Source: JBBDIJ01 sp040880485
Lineage (GTDB): Bacteria; Bacteroidota; Rhodothermia; Balneolales; Balneolaceae
DNA: 64,000 nucleotides
Reading direction: 5' to 3'
NCBI GenBank assembly: GCA_040880485.1
Contig: JBBDIJ010000014.1
Coordinates: 41,491-105,490, forward strand
Shown: piece by piece, positions 1 to 9,722 of the stretch
Layout: each line of letters starts with the position of its first letter
How positions within the stretch are numbered: position 1 is the stretch's first letter
Notes under the pieces: model-generated
What the model saw: the letters and a program-made list of their open reading frames with translations, nothing else
Database searches by the model: none
What the model was told of the DNA's origin: nothing
Made by a program: the position numbers and the translations under genes

Positions 1-49
1 TATCTGTTGAGTACAGGGTGCTGAATCTTTTTTAGGGATCATACCGTTC

Positions 50-1072
50 ATGGAGTACAAGGATTATTACGACATACTGGGAGTCGGCCGGAATGCTACG
101 CAGCAGGAGATTAAAAAAGCGTATCGCAAAAAAGCGGCCAAACTTCACCCGGATAAAAATCCGGATGATCCGGGCGCGCAGAAGCGTTTTACCGAGCTTG
201 GGGAGGCCTATGAAGTTCTCAGCGATGCCGAAAAGAGAAAACTTTACGATCAGGTGGGCAGCGACTGGAAAAAGTATCAGCAGGCGGGGGGCGGTCAGGG
301 AGGCTTCGACTGGTCACAATATGCCGGTGGGCCTGGCGGACCCGGTGGTGAACGCTATCGTGTGAATGTGAATATGGAGGATATGTTCGGGGGCCGTGGT
401 GGCGGTGCCCAGAGGGGCGGTAGTCCCTTCTCCAGCTTTTTTGAGACTCTTTTTGGAGGTAGTGCATCATTTGATGGGAATCCGTTCGAGGGCGGGGGCC
501 GCAGCTCCCGCACAGAGGGAGCAGGGCGCCGGGCCGGCGCCCCCTCCGGGGATCTGGAGGCAGAGTTGACCATTACGCTTGGGGATGCGATGGAGGGCGG
601 CACCCGCCGCATCCAGATCAATGGAGAGAGAGTGGATGTGAAGATCCCGGCCGGCATCCGGGACGGCAAACGCCTGAAGCTGAAGAACAGGGGAGGAGAT
701 TCACCAGCGGGCAGAGGGGACCTCTATCTCAAGATCAGGGTCTCTCCGGAATCGGGTGTAGAGAGAAGGGGAGACGACCTCTATATGGATCATCCTGTAG
801 ATCTCTATACAGCTCTGCTGGGTGGAGAGACAACGGTTCAGACCCCAAAGGGGAGGGTAAAGCTTACACTGCCTGAGGAGACCCGAAACGGGAAACTATT
901 TCGGCTTGCAGGCCGCGGGATGCCGGTAATGAATGGAGATGGAGAGAAGAGAGGCGATCTTTACGTCCGCATCGATGTACAACTGCCTGAGAATCTATCC
1001 AAAAAGGAGATAGAGCTTTTTAAGAAGCTTGCCGGGTTGAGAAGCGATGAGGAGACCAGCTCTGGTCAATAG
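50..1072 (+). CDS. cbpA: J-domain co-chaperone, CbpA/DnaJ type without zinc finger
   Basis: Cytoplasmic Hsp40 that would deliver clients to DnaK and stimulate its ATPase. The J domain covers about residues 5-70, with the HPD motif at 33-35. A Gly/Phe-rich linker runs from about 75 to 160 and a DnaJ C-terminal substrate-binding region from about 170 to 325. There are no CxxCxGxG zinc repeats, so it is the CbpA/type II form, not classical DnaJ; 340 residues fits that class. The ATG at 50 gives a complete J domain. The next gene on the same strand is clpB, 187 bases downstream, which fits a protein-quality-control neighbourhood. The gap shows no clear terminator. Family certain; the exact symbol is less so. 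Confidence 0.93.
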   Translation: MEYKDYYDILGVGRNATQQEIKKAYRKKAAKLHPDKNPDDPGAQKRFTELGEAYEVLSDAEKRKLYDQVGSDWKKYQQAGGGQGGFDWSQYAGGPGGPGGERYRVNVNMEDMFGGRGGGAQRGGSPFSSFFETLFGGSASFDGNPFEGGGRSSRTEGAGRRAGAPSGDLEAELTITLGDAMEGGTRRIQINGERVDVKIPAGIRDGKRLKLKNRGGDSPAGRGDLYLKIRVSPESGVERRGDDLYMDHPVDLYTALLGGETTVQTPKGRVKLTLPEETRNGKLFRLAGRGMPVMNGDGEKRGDLYVRIDVQLPENLSKKEIELFKKLAGLRSDEETSSGQ

Positions 1073-1259
1073 TAGCGCCCGGATAGACGAAGCACTGCAC
1101 TTAAGACACAACCAGCAGACGGTTTGACTGTAGGGTGGCCGATTCAATAGGAAGCCACTGAAATTTAGGCATAACCCGAACAGTGGTACGGTATTGGCAT
1201 ATCCGGTGGTAGTAGTGTAGCCCGGGGTTGTATAAACGGCAAAAAAACAGGAGAATATC

Positions 1260-3914
1260 ATGAATTTCAACAAACTGACTATCAAAGCACAGGAAGCCGT
1301 GCAGGCAGCACTGGAGCTTGCACAGAGTGAAAATCACCAGTCGGTGGAGCCGTTGCATCTGTTAAAAGCACTCCTGAGCGACGCCGATGGTGTTACAGGG
1401 ACTCTGTTGAACAAACTCGGAACCTCACCGGGAACACTGAGGGAGAAACTGGATTCGAGGATCAAAAAGCTTCCGGTTGTGAAAGGGGCCTCGGTTTCCG
1501 GGCAATATCTCTCCAATTCCACGAATGAACTCTTCGATAAGGCGCAGAAGTATGCCGATGAGATGGGGGACGACTACATCAGCTCCGAACATCTGTTTAC
1601 TGCCATTGCCGAGTCGAAAGGGGAGGCGGGGGAGTTGCTTCGCGAAGCGGGAGTAAACAGGGATCGAATTCTGGAGTCGATGAAAGAGGTGCGTGGTTCA
1701 CAGCGTGTCGACGACCCCAATGCAGAGAGCCGGTTCAACGCACTAAAGAAGTATGCAGTTGACCTGAATGATCAGGCAGAGAAAAACAAACTGGACCCGG
1801 TGATCGGGAGAGACCATGAGATTCGCCGGGTCATGCAGATTTTGACACGGCGCACCAAGAATAATCCGGTATTGATCGGGGAACCCGGTGTAGGAAAGAC
1901 CGCTATCGCGGAGGGCCTTGCTCTTCGGATTGTAAGGGGGGATGTGCCGGAAGGGCTGAAATCAAAGCGGATCGTTGCCCTCGATATGGGTGCACTGGTG
2001 GCGGGAACCAAATTCAGGGGAGAATTTGAAGAGCGTCTGAAGGCAGTGGTGAAAGAGGTGATCGATTCCGACGGGGAGCTCATCCTTTTTATTGATGAGA
2101 TCCACACCCTTGTGGGGGCGGGAGCTACGGAGGGTTCGATGGATGCGGCCAACATTCTGAAACCATCTCTTGCCAGGGGAGAGCTACACGCAATTGGTGC
2201 AACGACCCTTACCGAGTACCGCAAATACATTGAGAAGGACAAGGCACTGGAGCGGCGTCTTCAAACCGTACTTGTGGATGAACCGGGTGTGGAAGATACA
2301 GTCTCCATCCTCAGGGGGTTGCAGGAGCGTTACGAGCTCCATCACGGTGTGCGGATTACCGACGGCGCCATTGTGGCAGCCGCCGAACTCTCTCACAGAT
2401 ATATTGCCGACCGGTTTCTGCCGGACAAGGCGATCGATTTGATTGACGAAGCGGCCTCACGGCTGCGCTTGCAGATCGATTCCATGCCGGAGGAGCTGGA
2501 TCACATCGAGAGACAGATCCGACAGCTGGAGATTGAACGAGAGGCTTTGAAACGGGAGAAGGATACCTCCAAGATTGAGGGTATCGAGAAGGAACTTGCC
2601 GATCTCGAGGAAGAGCGGCAGTCGATGAGGGGGCAGTGGGACCTGGAGAGAGATCTGATCCGGAAGAACCGCGAGCTCAAGAAGGCGATCGAAACGGCTC
2701 GTAACGAGTCGGACAAGGCGGAACGGGCCGGAGATTATGAAAAGACGGCAGAGCTTCGCTACGGTACTATCGGCCGACTGGAGAAGGAGCTGGAGGAGGC
2801 GAATCGGGAACTTCAGCAGGTACAGGAGTCCCGTTCTCTGCTGAAGGAGCATGTGGATGCGGAGGATATTGCGGACATCGTCTCCCGATGGACCGGAATT
2901 CCTGTCAGAAAGATGCTCTCCAGTGAACGGGAGAAGCTCCTGCTTCTGGAAGAGGAGCTTCACAAGCGGGTGGTAGGCCAGCAGCAGGCGATCGAGGCGG
3001 TTTCTGATGCGGTCCGCCGTGCAAGAGCAGGCCTCCAGGATGAGAACCGCCCCATCGGATCTTTCATGTTTCTTGGCTCTACGGGTGTTGGAAAGACAGA
3101 GCTTGCGAGATCTCTGGCCGATTTTCTTTTCAACGACCAGGATGCGATGGTTAGAATTGATATGAGCGAGTATATGGAGAAGCACAGTGTGAGCCGTCTG
3201 GTCGGAGCCCCTCCCGGATATGTCGGTTACGACGAAGGCGGGCAGTTGACCGAAGCCGTTCGCCGGAAACCCTACTCTGTCGTTCTGCTGGACGAGATCG
3301 AGAAGGCGCACCCCGATGTGTTTAATGTGCTGCTTCAAGTGCTGGATGAGGGGCGTCTGACCGACAACAAGGGGGTCACGGTGGACTTTACGAATACCAT
3401 TGTGATCATGACCAGCAACATTGGGTCACACCTCATTTCGGAGGAGATTGAGAAAGGGGGCGATTCAATGGATGATGAGACCTACCGTGAGTTGCAGAAT
3501 AAGCTGATGGATCTGCTGAAAAAGTCGATTCGTCCGGAGTTCCTGAACCGGATAGACGATGTGGTCGTTTTTCACCCACTCAGCCGTGAGGATCTGAGAA
3601 GCATTGTAAATATTCAGCTGGAGCGGGTCGGGCAGATGCTGGCCCGGAACCGGGTCTCTCTGGAGCTGTCGGACAAGGTAAAAGATTGGCTGGCGGTTCG
3701 CGGGTTCGACCCTGTTTACGGTGCGAGGCCGCTTAAGAGGGTCATACAGACCGAAATTGTGAACAAACTGGCCAAACATCTGATCCGGCGCGACGATGAG
3801 ACAGAACAGGTGGAGTTTGAGGTGACAGTCTCTGCCGACGGCAGCGGTCTGGAGTTTGTGGAGGTCTACCAGGATGCAGAGGCGTGGGCCGGAGAAGATT
3901 CGGAAAAAGCGTAG
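1260..3914 (+). CDS. clpB: ATP-dependent disaggregase ClpB
   Basis: Hexameric cytoplasmic AAA+ chaperone that works with DnaK/DnaJ to pull polypeptides out of aggregates. It has 884 residues, normal for the family. The Clp N domain spans about 1-145. The first AAA module has Walker A GEPGVGKT near residue 206. A long charged middle-domain coiled coil covers about 400-530, the feature that separates ClpB from ClpA and ClpC. The second AAA module has Walker A GSTGVGKT near 605, and a C-terminal D2-small domain follows. All key motifs are intact. It lies downstream of the J-domain gene and may share heat-shock control, but I see no recognisable CIRCE or sigma-32 site in the 187-base gap. Confidence 0.97.
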   Translation: MNFNKLTIKAQEAVQAALELAQSENHQSVEPLHLLKALLSDADGVTGTLLNKLGTSPGTLREKLDSRIKKLPVVKGASVSGQYLSNSTNELFDKAQKYADEMGDDYISSEHLFTAIAESKGEAGELLREAGVNRDRILESMKEVRGSQRVDDPNAESRFNALKKYAVDLNDQAEKNKLDPVIGRDHEIRRVMQILTRRTKNNPVLIGEPGVGKTAIAEGLALRIVRGDVPEGLKSKRIVALDMGALVAGTKFRGEFEERLKAVVKEVIDSDGELILFIDEIHTLVGAGATEGSMDAANILKPSLARGELHAIGATTLTEYRKYIEKDKALERRLQTVLVDEPGVEDTVSILRGLQERYELHHGVRITDGAIVAAAELSHRYIADRFLPDKAIDLIDEAASRLRLQIDSMPEELDHIERQIRQLEIEREALKREKDTSKIEGIEKELADLEEERQSMRGQWDLERDLIRKNRELKKAIETARNESDKAERAGDYEKTAELRYGTIGRLEKELEEANRELQQVQESRSLLKEHVDAEDIADIVSRWTGIPVRKMLSSEREKLLLLEEELHKRVVGQQQAIEAVSDAVRRARAGLQDENRPIGSFMFLGSTGVGKTELARSLADFLFNDQDAMVRIDMSEYMEKHSVSRLVGAPPGYVGYDEGGQLTEAVRRKPYSVVLLDEIEKAHPDVFNVLLQVLDEGRLTDNKGVTVDFTNTIVIMTSNIGSHLISEEIEKGGDSMDDETYRELQNKLMDLLKKSIRPEFLNRIDDVVVFHPLSREDLRSIVNIQLERVGQMLARNRVSLELSDKVKDWLAVRGFDPVYGARPLKRVIQTEIVNKLAKHLIRRDDETEQVEFEVTVSADGSGLEFVEVYQDAEAWAGEDSEKA

Positions 3915-4003
3915 CAGATGGCGGGAGATCCGACCATACTGCCTACAAAGCCAGGCGTGGTGGTGGGACCGGCCGGTTCGACAGGTGATATCGGGTTGAA
4001 CCG

Positions 4004-5104
4004 CTACAACAAGCTTTCAGGGTTCAACCCCTGAAGATCCTCGCTGATAAAGAGGCGTCCCTCCCGGATTTTTTCGTCGTCCAGCCAGACATCGGCGCCA
4101 ATGCAGACCAGGTCCCAGTGGATATTGCTTTTGTTTCCATTGGGTGCTACTTCGTAGTCGTTTCCGAGTGTCAGGTGGTTGGATCCATAGATCTTTTCGT
4201 CGAACAGGATGTCGTACATCGGTTTGCGTATTATCGGGTTCAGCCCGAAACTGAACTCTCCAAACCGACGGGCTCCACGGTCGGTGTCCAGAATTTCCTT
4301 CAGAGACTCGTTGTCGGAGGAGTCGAATCCGGTGACCACACCCCCTTTTACTTCAAGGCGTACGTAGTCGAAGGGTTTGCCCTGGTAGACAGAGGGGGCG
4401 TAGGTGATTTCGCCATCAACGGAATCGAGTAACGGGGAGGAGAAGAGCTCTCCGTCGGGGATATTCCGCTTCCCGTAGCAGGGGATCCAGTTTTGCCCTT
4501 CCACAGAGAACCGGATGTCTGTACCGGGACCCTTCAGGTGAATCATTTTGGTCTTTCTCAGCTTCGCTTCCAGCGGTTTCATGGCCTCGGCGAGTTTTTC
4601 GTAGTCCAGCAGGCAGGCGTCGAAGTAGAATGTTCGGAAGCGCTCTGTGGGCATTCGTGCATTCATCGCAAATGCAGCCGAGGGGTATCTAAGCACGCAC
4701 CAGCGGGTGTTGTTCACACGCTCCTTAAAGTGAACCGGCTGAACGAAGTGTTCCGACCACGAGCGGTTGGCCTTCGCACTTACCCCGGAATTTTCGAATA
4801 TGTTTTCCGAGGCGCGGATACCGATAAATGCATCCATCTGTTTCATCAGAGGGAGATGTTCCACATCGGCCTGCGTCTTCCAGAACGTATCGTCCCCACT
4901 CTCCAGCAACAGCCGATTCAGTTCCGGATCTTCGAACCGAACGAAACAGTGGGCGTTGCGCTCCCGAACCGACTCTGCCAGTGCACGCATCAGGCCAGCC
5001 GTCTGTAGTCCGATAGCCTGAAGAAGGATCTTCTCCCCCTTTTTGAGTTCTACGCTGTGGTCCAGAAGTTTCTCTGCCAGTTGTTTGTCTTCGGGTGTAT
5101 ACAT
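4004..5104 (-). CDS. M29-family metallo-aminopeptidase
   Basis: Thermophilic-type aminopeptidase (M29, AmpS/PepS-like) that removes N-terminal residues from peptides in the cytoplasm using a two-metal centre. The 366 residues are slightly shorter than the usual 370-410. The C-terminal third carries the family signature with an acidic residue followed by NIHWD near residue 330; the His and Asp of HWD are metal ligands in this family. The start ATG (complement ending at 5104) gives a typical N-terminus. The ABC ATPase gene lies 14 bases upstream on the same strand, so the two are probably cotranscribed, although no functional link is obvious. Confidence 0.88.
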   Translation of the reverse strand: MYTPEDKQLAEKLLDHSVELKKGEKILLQAIGLQTAGLMRALAESVRERNAHCFVRFEDPELNRLLLESGDDTFWKTQADVEHLPLMKQMDAFIGIRASENIFENSGVSAKANRSWSEHFVQPVHFKERVNNTRWCVLRYPSAAFAMNARMPTERFRTFYFDACLLDYEKLAEAMKPLEAKLRKTKMIHLKGPGTDIRFSVEGQNWIPCYGKRNIPDGELFSSPLLDSVDGEITYAPSVYQGKPFDYVRLEVKGGVVTGFDSSDNESLKEILDTDRGARRFGEFSFGLNPIIRKPMYDILFDEKIYGSNHLTLGNDYEVAPNGNKSNIHWDLVCIGADVWLDDEKIREGRLFISEDLQGLNPESLL

Positions 5105-5118
5105 GTATTCCGTTCTTT

Positions 5119-5781
5119 TCAGGTTGGTTTGTCGGGTGATTCAATAGAGATAGGGAGATCCAGGTCAAGTATTTCGTCACAGAGCTGTAGCTCCTCTCTG
5201 CTGTTGCTTGCAAGAATGACCAGGCGCCCTCCGGTACGATAACGCTCTATGGTTCGGACAACAAGCTTCTCCCCTTCTTGGTCCAGATTGGAACCAGGCT
5301 CATCCAGACAGAGAATATCGGGATCATTCAGGCAGGCGGCTGCGAGCCGGATGCGCTGACGCTGCCCGGTAGAGAGTTCTCCATAGGGTCTCTCCGAGAA
5401 CAAATTCGCATCAAACAGGGTCAGGTGCGAGTGCATCTCGCTCTCTCTCCACTCCTTCTCTTTACGCTGGAGGCGTAGAAGGAAGCGGAGGTTCTCCAGG
5501 CCGGTCAACCCTTCATAGAGTTCAATGTAGGGGGCGGCGAAGCCGAGACGATGGTTATTTAAAACTTCGTCGGGGGTTTTGGCCGTTCCGTTCATTATCC
5601 ATTCCACTCTGCCTCTGTCGGGTTTCAGAAGGCCGGTTATGCAGCGCATCAGTGTGGATTTACCGGCTCCGTTACGGCCTGCAATACCCACAACCGGTAG
5701 GGTAGAGTTGAATTTCACTCTGTTTAAAACCGTATGTTTTCCGTAACGCTTGTCCAGCTGTTGTACGGTAAGTGTAACCAT
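5119..5781 (-). CDS. ABC transporter ATP-binding protein, stand-alone
   Basis: Nucleotide-binding subunit of an ABC exporter or importer. Visible motifs: Walker A GRNGAGKST near residue 35, signature LSTGQRQR near 138, Walker B DILCLDEP just after it, and a switch region near the end. Its 220 residues are the size of single-domain CcmA/YadG-type ATPases, and CcmA (haem exporter) is one possibility. No permease gene is adjacent: downstream is an M29 peptidase and upstream a divergent gene of unknown function. The membrane partner must therefore be encoded elsewhere, and the substrate cannot be inferred here. Confidence 0.85.
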   Translation of the reverse strand: MVTLTVQQLDKRYGKHTVLNRVKFNSTLPVVGIAGRNGAGKSTLMRCITGLLKPDRGRVEWIMNGTAKTPDEVLNNHRLGFAAPYIELYEGLTGLENLRFLLRLQRKEKEWRESEMHSHLTLFDANLFSERPYGELSTGQRQRIRLAAACLNDPDILCLDEPGSNLDQEGEKLVVRTIERYRTGGRLVILASNSREELQLCDEILDLDLPISIESPDKPT

Positions 5782-5937
5782 GGGATATTATCGGGTCGCG
5801 CTCTGCGTTTTCCAGGATCACATGAAGGCCTGTTTTTCTCCCTGCATGCTGGCGGCTATCGTGAATTTCGCTATCCTGCTCAAGAAGCTTGAATTTAGCC
5901 AATTTTTGCAGTACGATCACAACAAGACTCTTCGATT

Positions 5938-7338
5938 ATGTTTATGGAACGCATTGTAAAACAGGTAACGAATCGCCTGGTCGGCAATCTGCCCTCCGAG
6001 AAGGGGTTTTTCCATCCGGATGAACTGGAGCGGTACGACATACCGGATTTCGTTACACAAAGAGTGGTTGTGGAGCTCTCCCGCAATCTTGATGAGACTA
6101 TTACCCCGCCCTATACGGAGTGGGCCGAAATGAAAGCGGATCGCGTGCAGGCTGCCTGGGATGAGTTTGTGGAGGCCGTCCTTGACGAAACCCGACTGCC
6201 CTATCCCTACGCAGCCACACTTTTCGAAACGGTGATTTCCGACCTTTTGGAGATTCTGGTTCAACCGCGCAAGGCTATTCCCGAAGCGATATTTGGCCCT
6301 GAAGACGCTCTTCAGAGAGAGAAGCTGGAACAACGAACTTCGGCTGTTACCGTCTATCGACAATTGGCTCTGGCGCCGGCGCGCTATATGGAGCGGAAGA
6401 ATCTGAAGGCGTTGACTCTTGAACAGTGCAGAATTGTGATCGAGCAGGTAGACAGTCAGTTATCGGATCGTTATACGGCATCCGACTGGTCGCGGTTTTT
6501 CGAACCCCTCTTTCAGCTTGTTGGCGAGACGGTGGACACCAATCTGATCCGGCTCTTTTATGAGGATCGTGGTATGGAGAAAGAGGCTGACTATTTCAGA
6601 AGGCTCAACCGCTCTCTAACCCACAGCGAGCTGGTTAAAATCATATCGGATGGCATCGCCTCTGAAAATGTACAGAGAGAGGGTGTACAGAATGAATCCC
6701 GGAATCACACAAGGGAGTCGAATAGCGAACAGACCGAAACCGGACTTTCCGGGAGCAGGGTTGAACCGGCTCAGGATTCCGGATTGGCAAGTGAAGAAGA
6801 TGGTGGTGTGCCGCTTCATCGCCGCTTTATGTTTGACGAGAGTGAGGCAGAGGAAGAGAGAGAAGAAACCCCGGAAGAGCGTTCAGTTACTATAAATGAG
6901 GAGCTGTTCATTTCGGAGACCGATATCCCGAAGGAGGAGCCGGAGACGCCTTCAATATGGCGCAATTTTGCAGATCCGGAGGAGGAATCGGATGATAGCG
7001 AACCCTCAGTCGAAAAGCGATCTGATAAAAAGCAGCAATCCGCATCAGGCCTGGATACGGAGCCCCCGGTACGGCCAGAGCACACCAATGAGGGTGAAAA
7101 GATGGCCCGGTTTATCGGTACTCAGAAGGAGAGATTTGTAGAGGAGCTGTTTGAGGGGTCGGAAGAGGCTTTTATGAGTGCCATGGATCGTCTCTCCGGG
7201 TTGGAAGAGTGGGAGGACGCAACCCGTATTATCGAACGGGAGATCTTTTACCGGCACCGCATTGAACTCTTTGATGATGTAGCCGTGGATTTTACCGATC
7301 AACTCCATCTCTGGTTCACAGAGTATAAATCCTCCTGA
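5938..7338 (+). CDS. Conserved-looking acidic protein of unknown function
   Basis: I do not recognise a family. The 466-residue product has three parts: a folded-looking N-terminal region (about 1-235) rich in aromatic and charged residues; a very acidic, Glu/Ser-rich low-complexity middle (about 240-385); and a short helical C-terminal segment (about 390-466). No signal peptide, membrane span or catalytic motif is visible, so it is probably cytoplasmic. The ATG at 5938 is followed by a second ATG at 5944; either could start translation. It is divergent from the ABC ATPase gene and convergent with the ThuA lipoprotein gene. The ordered-disordered-ordered layout suggests an interaction or scaffold protein, but this is only a guess. 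Confidence 0.75.
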   Translation: MFMERIVKQVTNRLVGNLPSEKGFFHPDELERYDIPDFVTQRVVVELSRNLDETITPPYTEWAEMKADRVQAAWDEFVEAVLDETRLPYPYAATLFETVISDLLEILVQPRKAIPEAIFGPEDALQREKLEQRTSAVTVYRQLALAPARYMERKNLKALTLEQCRIVIEQVDSQLSDRYTASDWSRFFEPLFQLVGETVDTNLIRLFYEDRGMEKEADYFRRLNRSLTHSELVKIISDGIASENVQREGVQNESRNHTRESNSEQTETGLSGSRVEPAQDSGLASEEDGGVPLHRRFMFDESEAEEEREETPEERSVTINEELFISETDIPKEEPETPSIWRNFADPEEESDDSEPSVEKRSDKKQQSASGLDTEPPVRPEHTNEGEKMARFIGTQKERFVEELFEGSEEAFMSAMDRLSGLEEWEDATRIIEREIFYRHRIELFDDVAVDFTDQLHLWFTEYKSS

Positions 7339-7420
7339 GCTGCAGAAGTTTTGGCCGGTTCTGCCCGAAGCCGGCATCACTCACATTCGCAGTCGTTGCT
7401 CGATTCGGAACAGAGCTCTG

Positions 7421-8188
7421 TTACCGGCGCGTGGCCCATCGAAGACCGTTCGCAAGAAAATCCATGTAGACCGGATCGGATATAACATCGGTATTGTGCC
7501 CGGCTGTGGCGCCAATGACTCTCGCCTCTCCATACTCATTGGCCCACATGACTACGTGATGAGCCTCTGTTTCCGGTCCCCAGGCTTGTGCGAGTGGGGT
7601 CATGTTATCGAATACACCGGTTACAATGTAGAGTTCGTCCCGGGGTGAGACCCATCCCTCCTCCGGGAAATCGGCCATGGCAGGGTGATCGGTATTCAGC
7701 GGCAGGATTTCAAACTCTCTCTGCTGGCGTTCATGATGATATGTGCTTAGCCCTAGCAGCCGGTCCCACTCCTCTGTGTCTGCATCGCGGTAGGTGTGCA
7801 TGGCACAGTGCAGGACGATGGCAGCGATTCCGGTTTCATAGTGGGGCCTGGTGACGGACTCGATGTATTCGGTATCCGTGACCAGCGCAAAACACATGTT
7901 GTAGATGACGGCGTCAAAATCTTCATGCCAGTTCGGGTCGTTGTGGCGGCTCAGTTGATGGCTATTGCTCTCTCCCGCCTCATGATCTACTGTAATCTCG
8001 ACGGGTAATCGCTCAGAGAGCCCTTCCCGGATCGCTTCTGCCTGCGCTTCATAGTCGTGAAATCCCCCACCCGTTACGTAGAGAATCCTGATCGGATCGC
8101 TGTTCTCATCTGAAGGCGGATTTTGATTGGCACATGAAATGGTGAAAAACAGTATCAGTAGTATGGCAGAACGAAGTGTAGAGAACAT
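7421..8188 (-). CDS. ThuA-like domain lipoprotein
   Basis: Exported protein of the ThuA (trehalose utilisation/class I glutamine-amidotransferase-like) superfamily. Residues 1-18 form a signal peptide ending in the lipobox FTISC, so it is probably a lipoprotein. The ThuA fold follows from about residue 33, starting with a beta strand ILYVTGG and the F-H-D motif typical of the family, and continuing to residues near 250 with a conserved GH segment close to the end (TAGHNTD). Members are often found with carbohydrate catabolism genes in Bacteroidota, but the catalytic role is poorly defined and no sugar genes are adjacent. It is convergent with the acidic protein gene and divergent from rarA. 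Confidence 0.85.
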   Translation of the reverse strand: MFSTLRSAILLILFFTISCANQNPPSDENSDPIRILYVTGGGFHDYEAQAEAIREGLSERLPVEITVDHEAGESNSHQLSRHNDPNWHEDFDAVIYNMCFALVTDTEYIESVTRPHYETGIAAIVLHCAMHTYRDADTEEWDRLLGLSTYHHERQQREFEILPLNTDHPAMADFPEEGWVSPRDELYIVTGVFDNMTPLAQAWGPETEAHHVVMWANEYGEARVIGATAGHNTDVISDPVYMDFLANGLRWATRR

Positions 8189-8308
8189 AATGGAGATGTT
8201 TCAGATCGATGTTATCATCAGGATTGCATTAATGTAGGACATCCTGGGCGAATATTGTAGCCGGGTTCGTAAATTGCGCTCAAATCATCATACATTCCGG
8301 AAAGAATT

Positions 8309-9688
8309 ATGGATCTGTTTAAAGATGATATAGACAACCCGGAAGGGCGGGAGGGCGATCAGGAGTCGTCTGCCTCGCAGCCACTGGCGACCCGAATGAG
8401 GCCACGCTCGCTGGAGGAGTTTGCCGGCCAGGAGCATCTGGTCGGAGAGGGGAAAATGCTACGACGAATGATTGAGAGCGGTGTGATCGGGTCTCTCATC
8501 TTCCACGGGCCTCCCAGTTCGGGCAAGACGACTCTGGCACATGTGATCTCCCGGGAGATCGATGCCCGGTTTGAAGTGATCAATGCGGTACTGGACGGTG
8601 TAAAAGAGCTGCGACGGGTTGTAGGGGCTGCGGAGCAGAGGCTTCGCGCAGGTGGGCGGAAAACGATTCTCTTTGTCGATGAAATCCACCGCTGGAATCG
8701 TGCACAGCAGGATGCTCTGCTGCCCCACCTGGAGTCGGGTGTATTGACACTTGTGGGGGCTACGACCGAAAATCCATTCTACTCTCTGGTAGGCCCACTT
8801 CTTTCACGCTGTCAGCTTTTCGAGCTCTATCCACTTCAGGAGAAGAGTGTTTTGGATATGCTTGAGAGGGCACTTGAGGATGAGGAACGCGGAATCGGAT
8901 ATTTGAAAGTGGAGATGACCGGGGAGGCGAAATCTCATCTGGCATCCTGTGCGGGAGGGGATATTCGAAATGCATTGAATGCCCTGGAGGTGGCGGTGCT
9001 CTCCACACCCAGAAGAGAAGATGGTGTCGTCTATATTGACCTTCAGATAGCCAGGGAGTCAATTCAGAGAAGGAATGTAAGGTACGACCGGACCGGTGAT
9101 GAACACTATCACTACATCTCTGCATTCATCAAATCCATGCGGGGTTCTGACCCCGATGCAGCGCTCTACTGGATGAGTGCCATGCTGAATGCGGGAGAGG
9201 ATCCCAATTTTCTCTTTCGACGAATGCTGATATTTGCATCGGAAGATGTAGGCCTGGCAGACCCCTATGCCCTTACGGTTGTGAATGCCTGTCATGAGGC
9301 GTTTCAGAAAGCCGGTATGCCGGAGGGGTTCTATTTTCTCTCTCATTCGGCCCTCTTCCTCTCCCTCTCTCCGAAGAGCAACAGTACAAAGGCAATCTTT
9401 GAAGTGAACCGGGAGATACGGGATCGGGGGGCGGGGCTGGTTCCGGACTATTTAAAGGACTCGACAGCTAACAAAATGGCCGCCCGCTATCTGGACATAG
9501 AGAACGCTTCAAAAGAGTATAAGAATCCACAAAACTATCCCGGAGGGTGGGTGCGACAGCGCTATCTGCCGGAAGAGCTGAAGGGGAAAGGCTGGTTCAA
9601 CCCGGGTGACCAGGGGAGGGAACGGTCGCTGAGTGAGAGGCTGGAGAAACTGAAAGGGGAAGGGGCAACCCAACGGAAAAAGGATTGA
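8309..9688 (+). CDS. rarA: Replication-associated recombination protein A (RarA/MgsA)
   Basis: Clamp-loader-like AAA+ ATPase that acts at stalled replication forks, with single-strand binding protein as a known partner in the family. The N-terminus contains the RarA/RuvB-like entry motif ATRMRPRSLEEFAGQ. Walker A GPPSSGKTT is near residue 67 and Walker B LFVDEIHRWN near 122. A sensor-1 region GATTENP follows, then the C-terminal tetramerisation and MgsA domain. The 459 residues match the family. The start ATG at 8309 is well placed before the first conserved block; a short acidic N-terminal extension precedes it. It is convergent with the response-regulator gene, with a small GGCCTG...CAGGCC hairpin at 9689-9710 in the gap. 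Confidence 0.95.
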   Translation: MDLFKDDIDNPEGREGDQESSASQPLATRMRPRSLEEFAGQEHLVGEGKMLRRMIESGVIGSLIFHGPPSSGKTTLAHVISREIDARFEVINAVLDGVKELRRVVGAAEQRLRAGGRKTILFVDEIHRWNRAQQDALLPHLESGVLTLVGATTENPFYSLVGPLLSRCQLFELYPLQEKSVLDMLERALEDEERGIGYLKVEMTGEAKSHLASCAGGDIRNALNALEVAVLSTPRREDGVVYIDLQIARESIQRRNVRYDRTGDEHYHYISAFIKSMRGSDPDAALYWMSAMLNAGEDPNFLFRRMLIFASEDVGLADPYALTVVNACHEAFQKAGMPEGFYFLSHSALFLSLSPKSNSTKAIFEVNREIRDRGAGLVPDYLKDSTANKMAARYLDIENASKEYKNPQNYPGGWVRQRYLPEELKGKGWFNPGDQGRERSLSERLEKLKGEGATQRKKD

Positions 9689-9722
9689 GGCCTGATTCGG
9701 AAGGCAGGCCGATGTACGTTAT

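Noticed and set aside
2457..3338. 293-codon open frame opposite clpB
   Set aside because: It lies entirely antisense to the conserved second half of ClpB and reads as a Leu/Arg-rich mirror of that gene; no independent motif.
4118..5021. Plus-strand frames opposite the M29 peptidase
   Set aside because: Several overlapping frames, none with motifs; all are mirrors of the conserved minus-strand gene.
9689..9710. Hairpin between rarA and the regulator as a bidirectional terminator
   Set aside because: Only a six-base stem and no adjacent T-run on either strand; too weak to list as a terminator.
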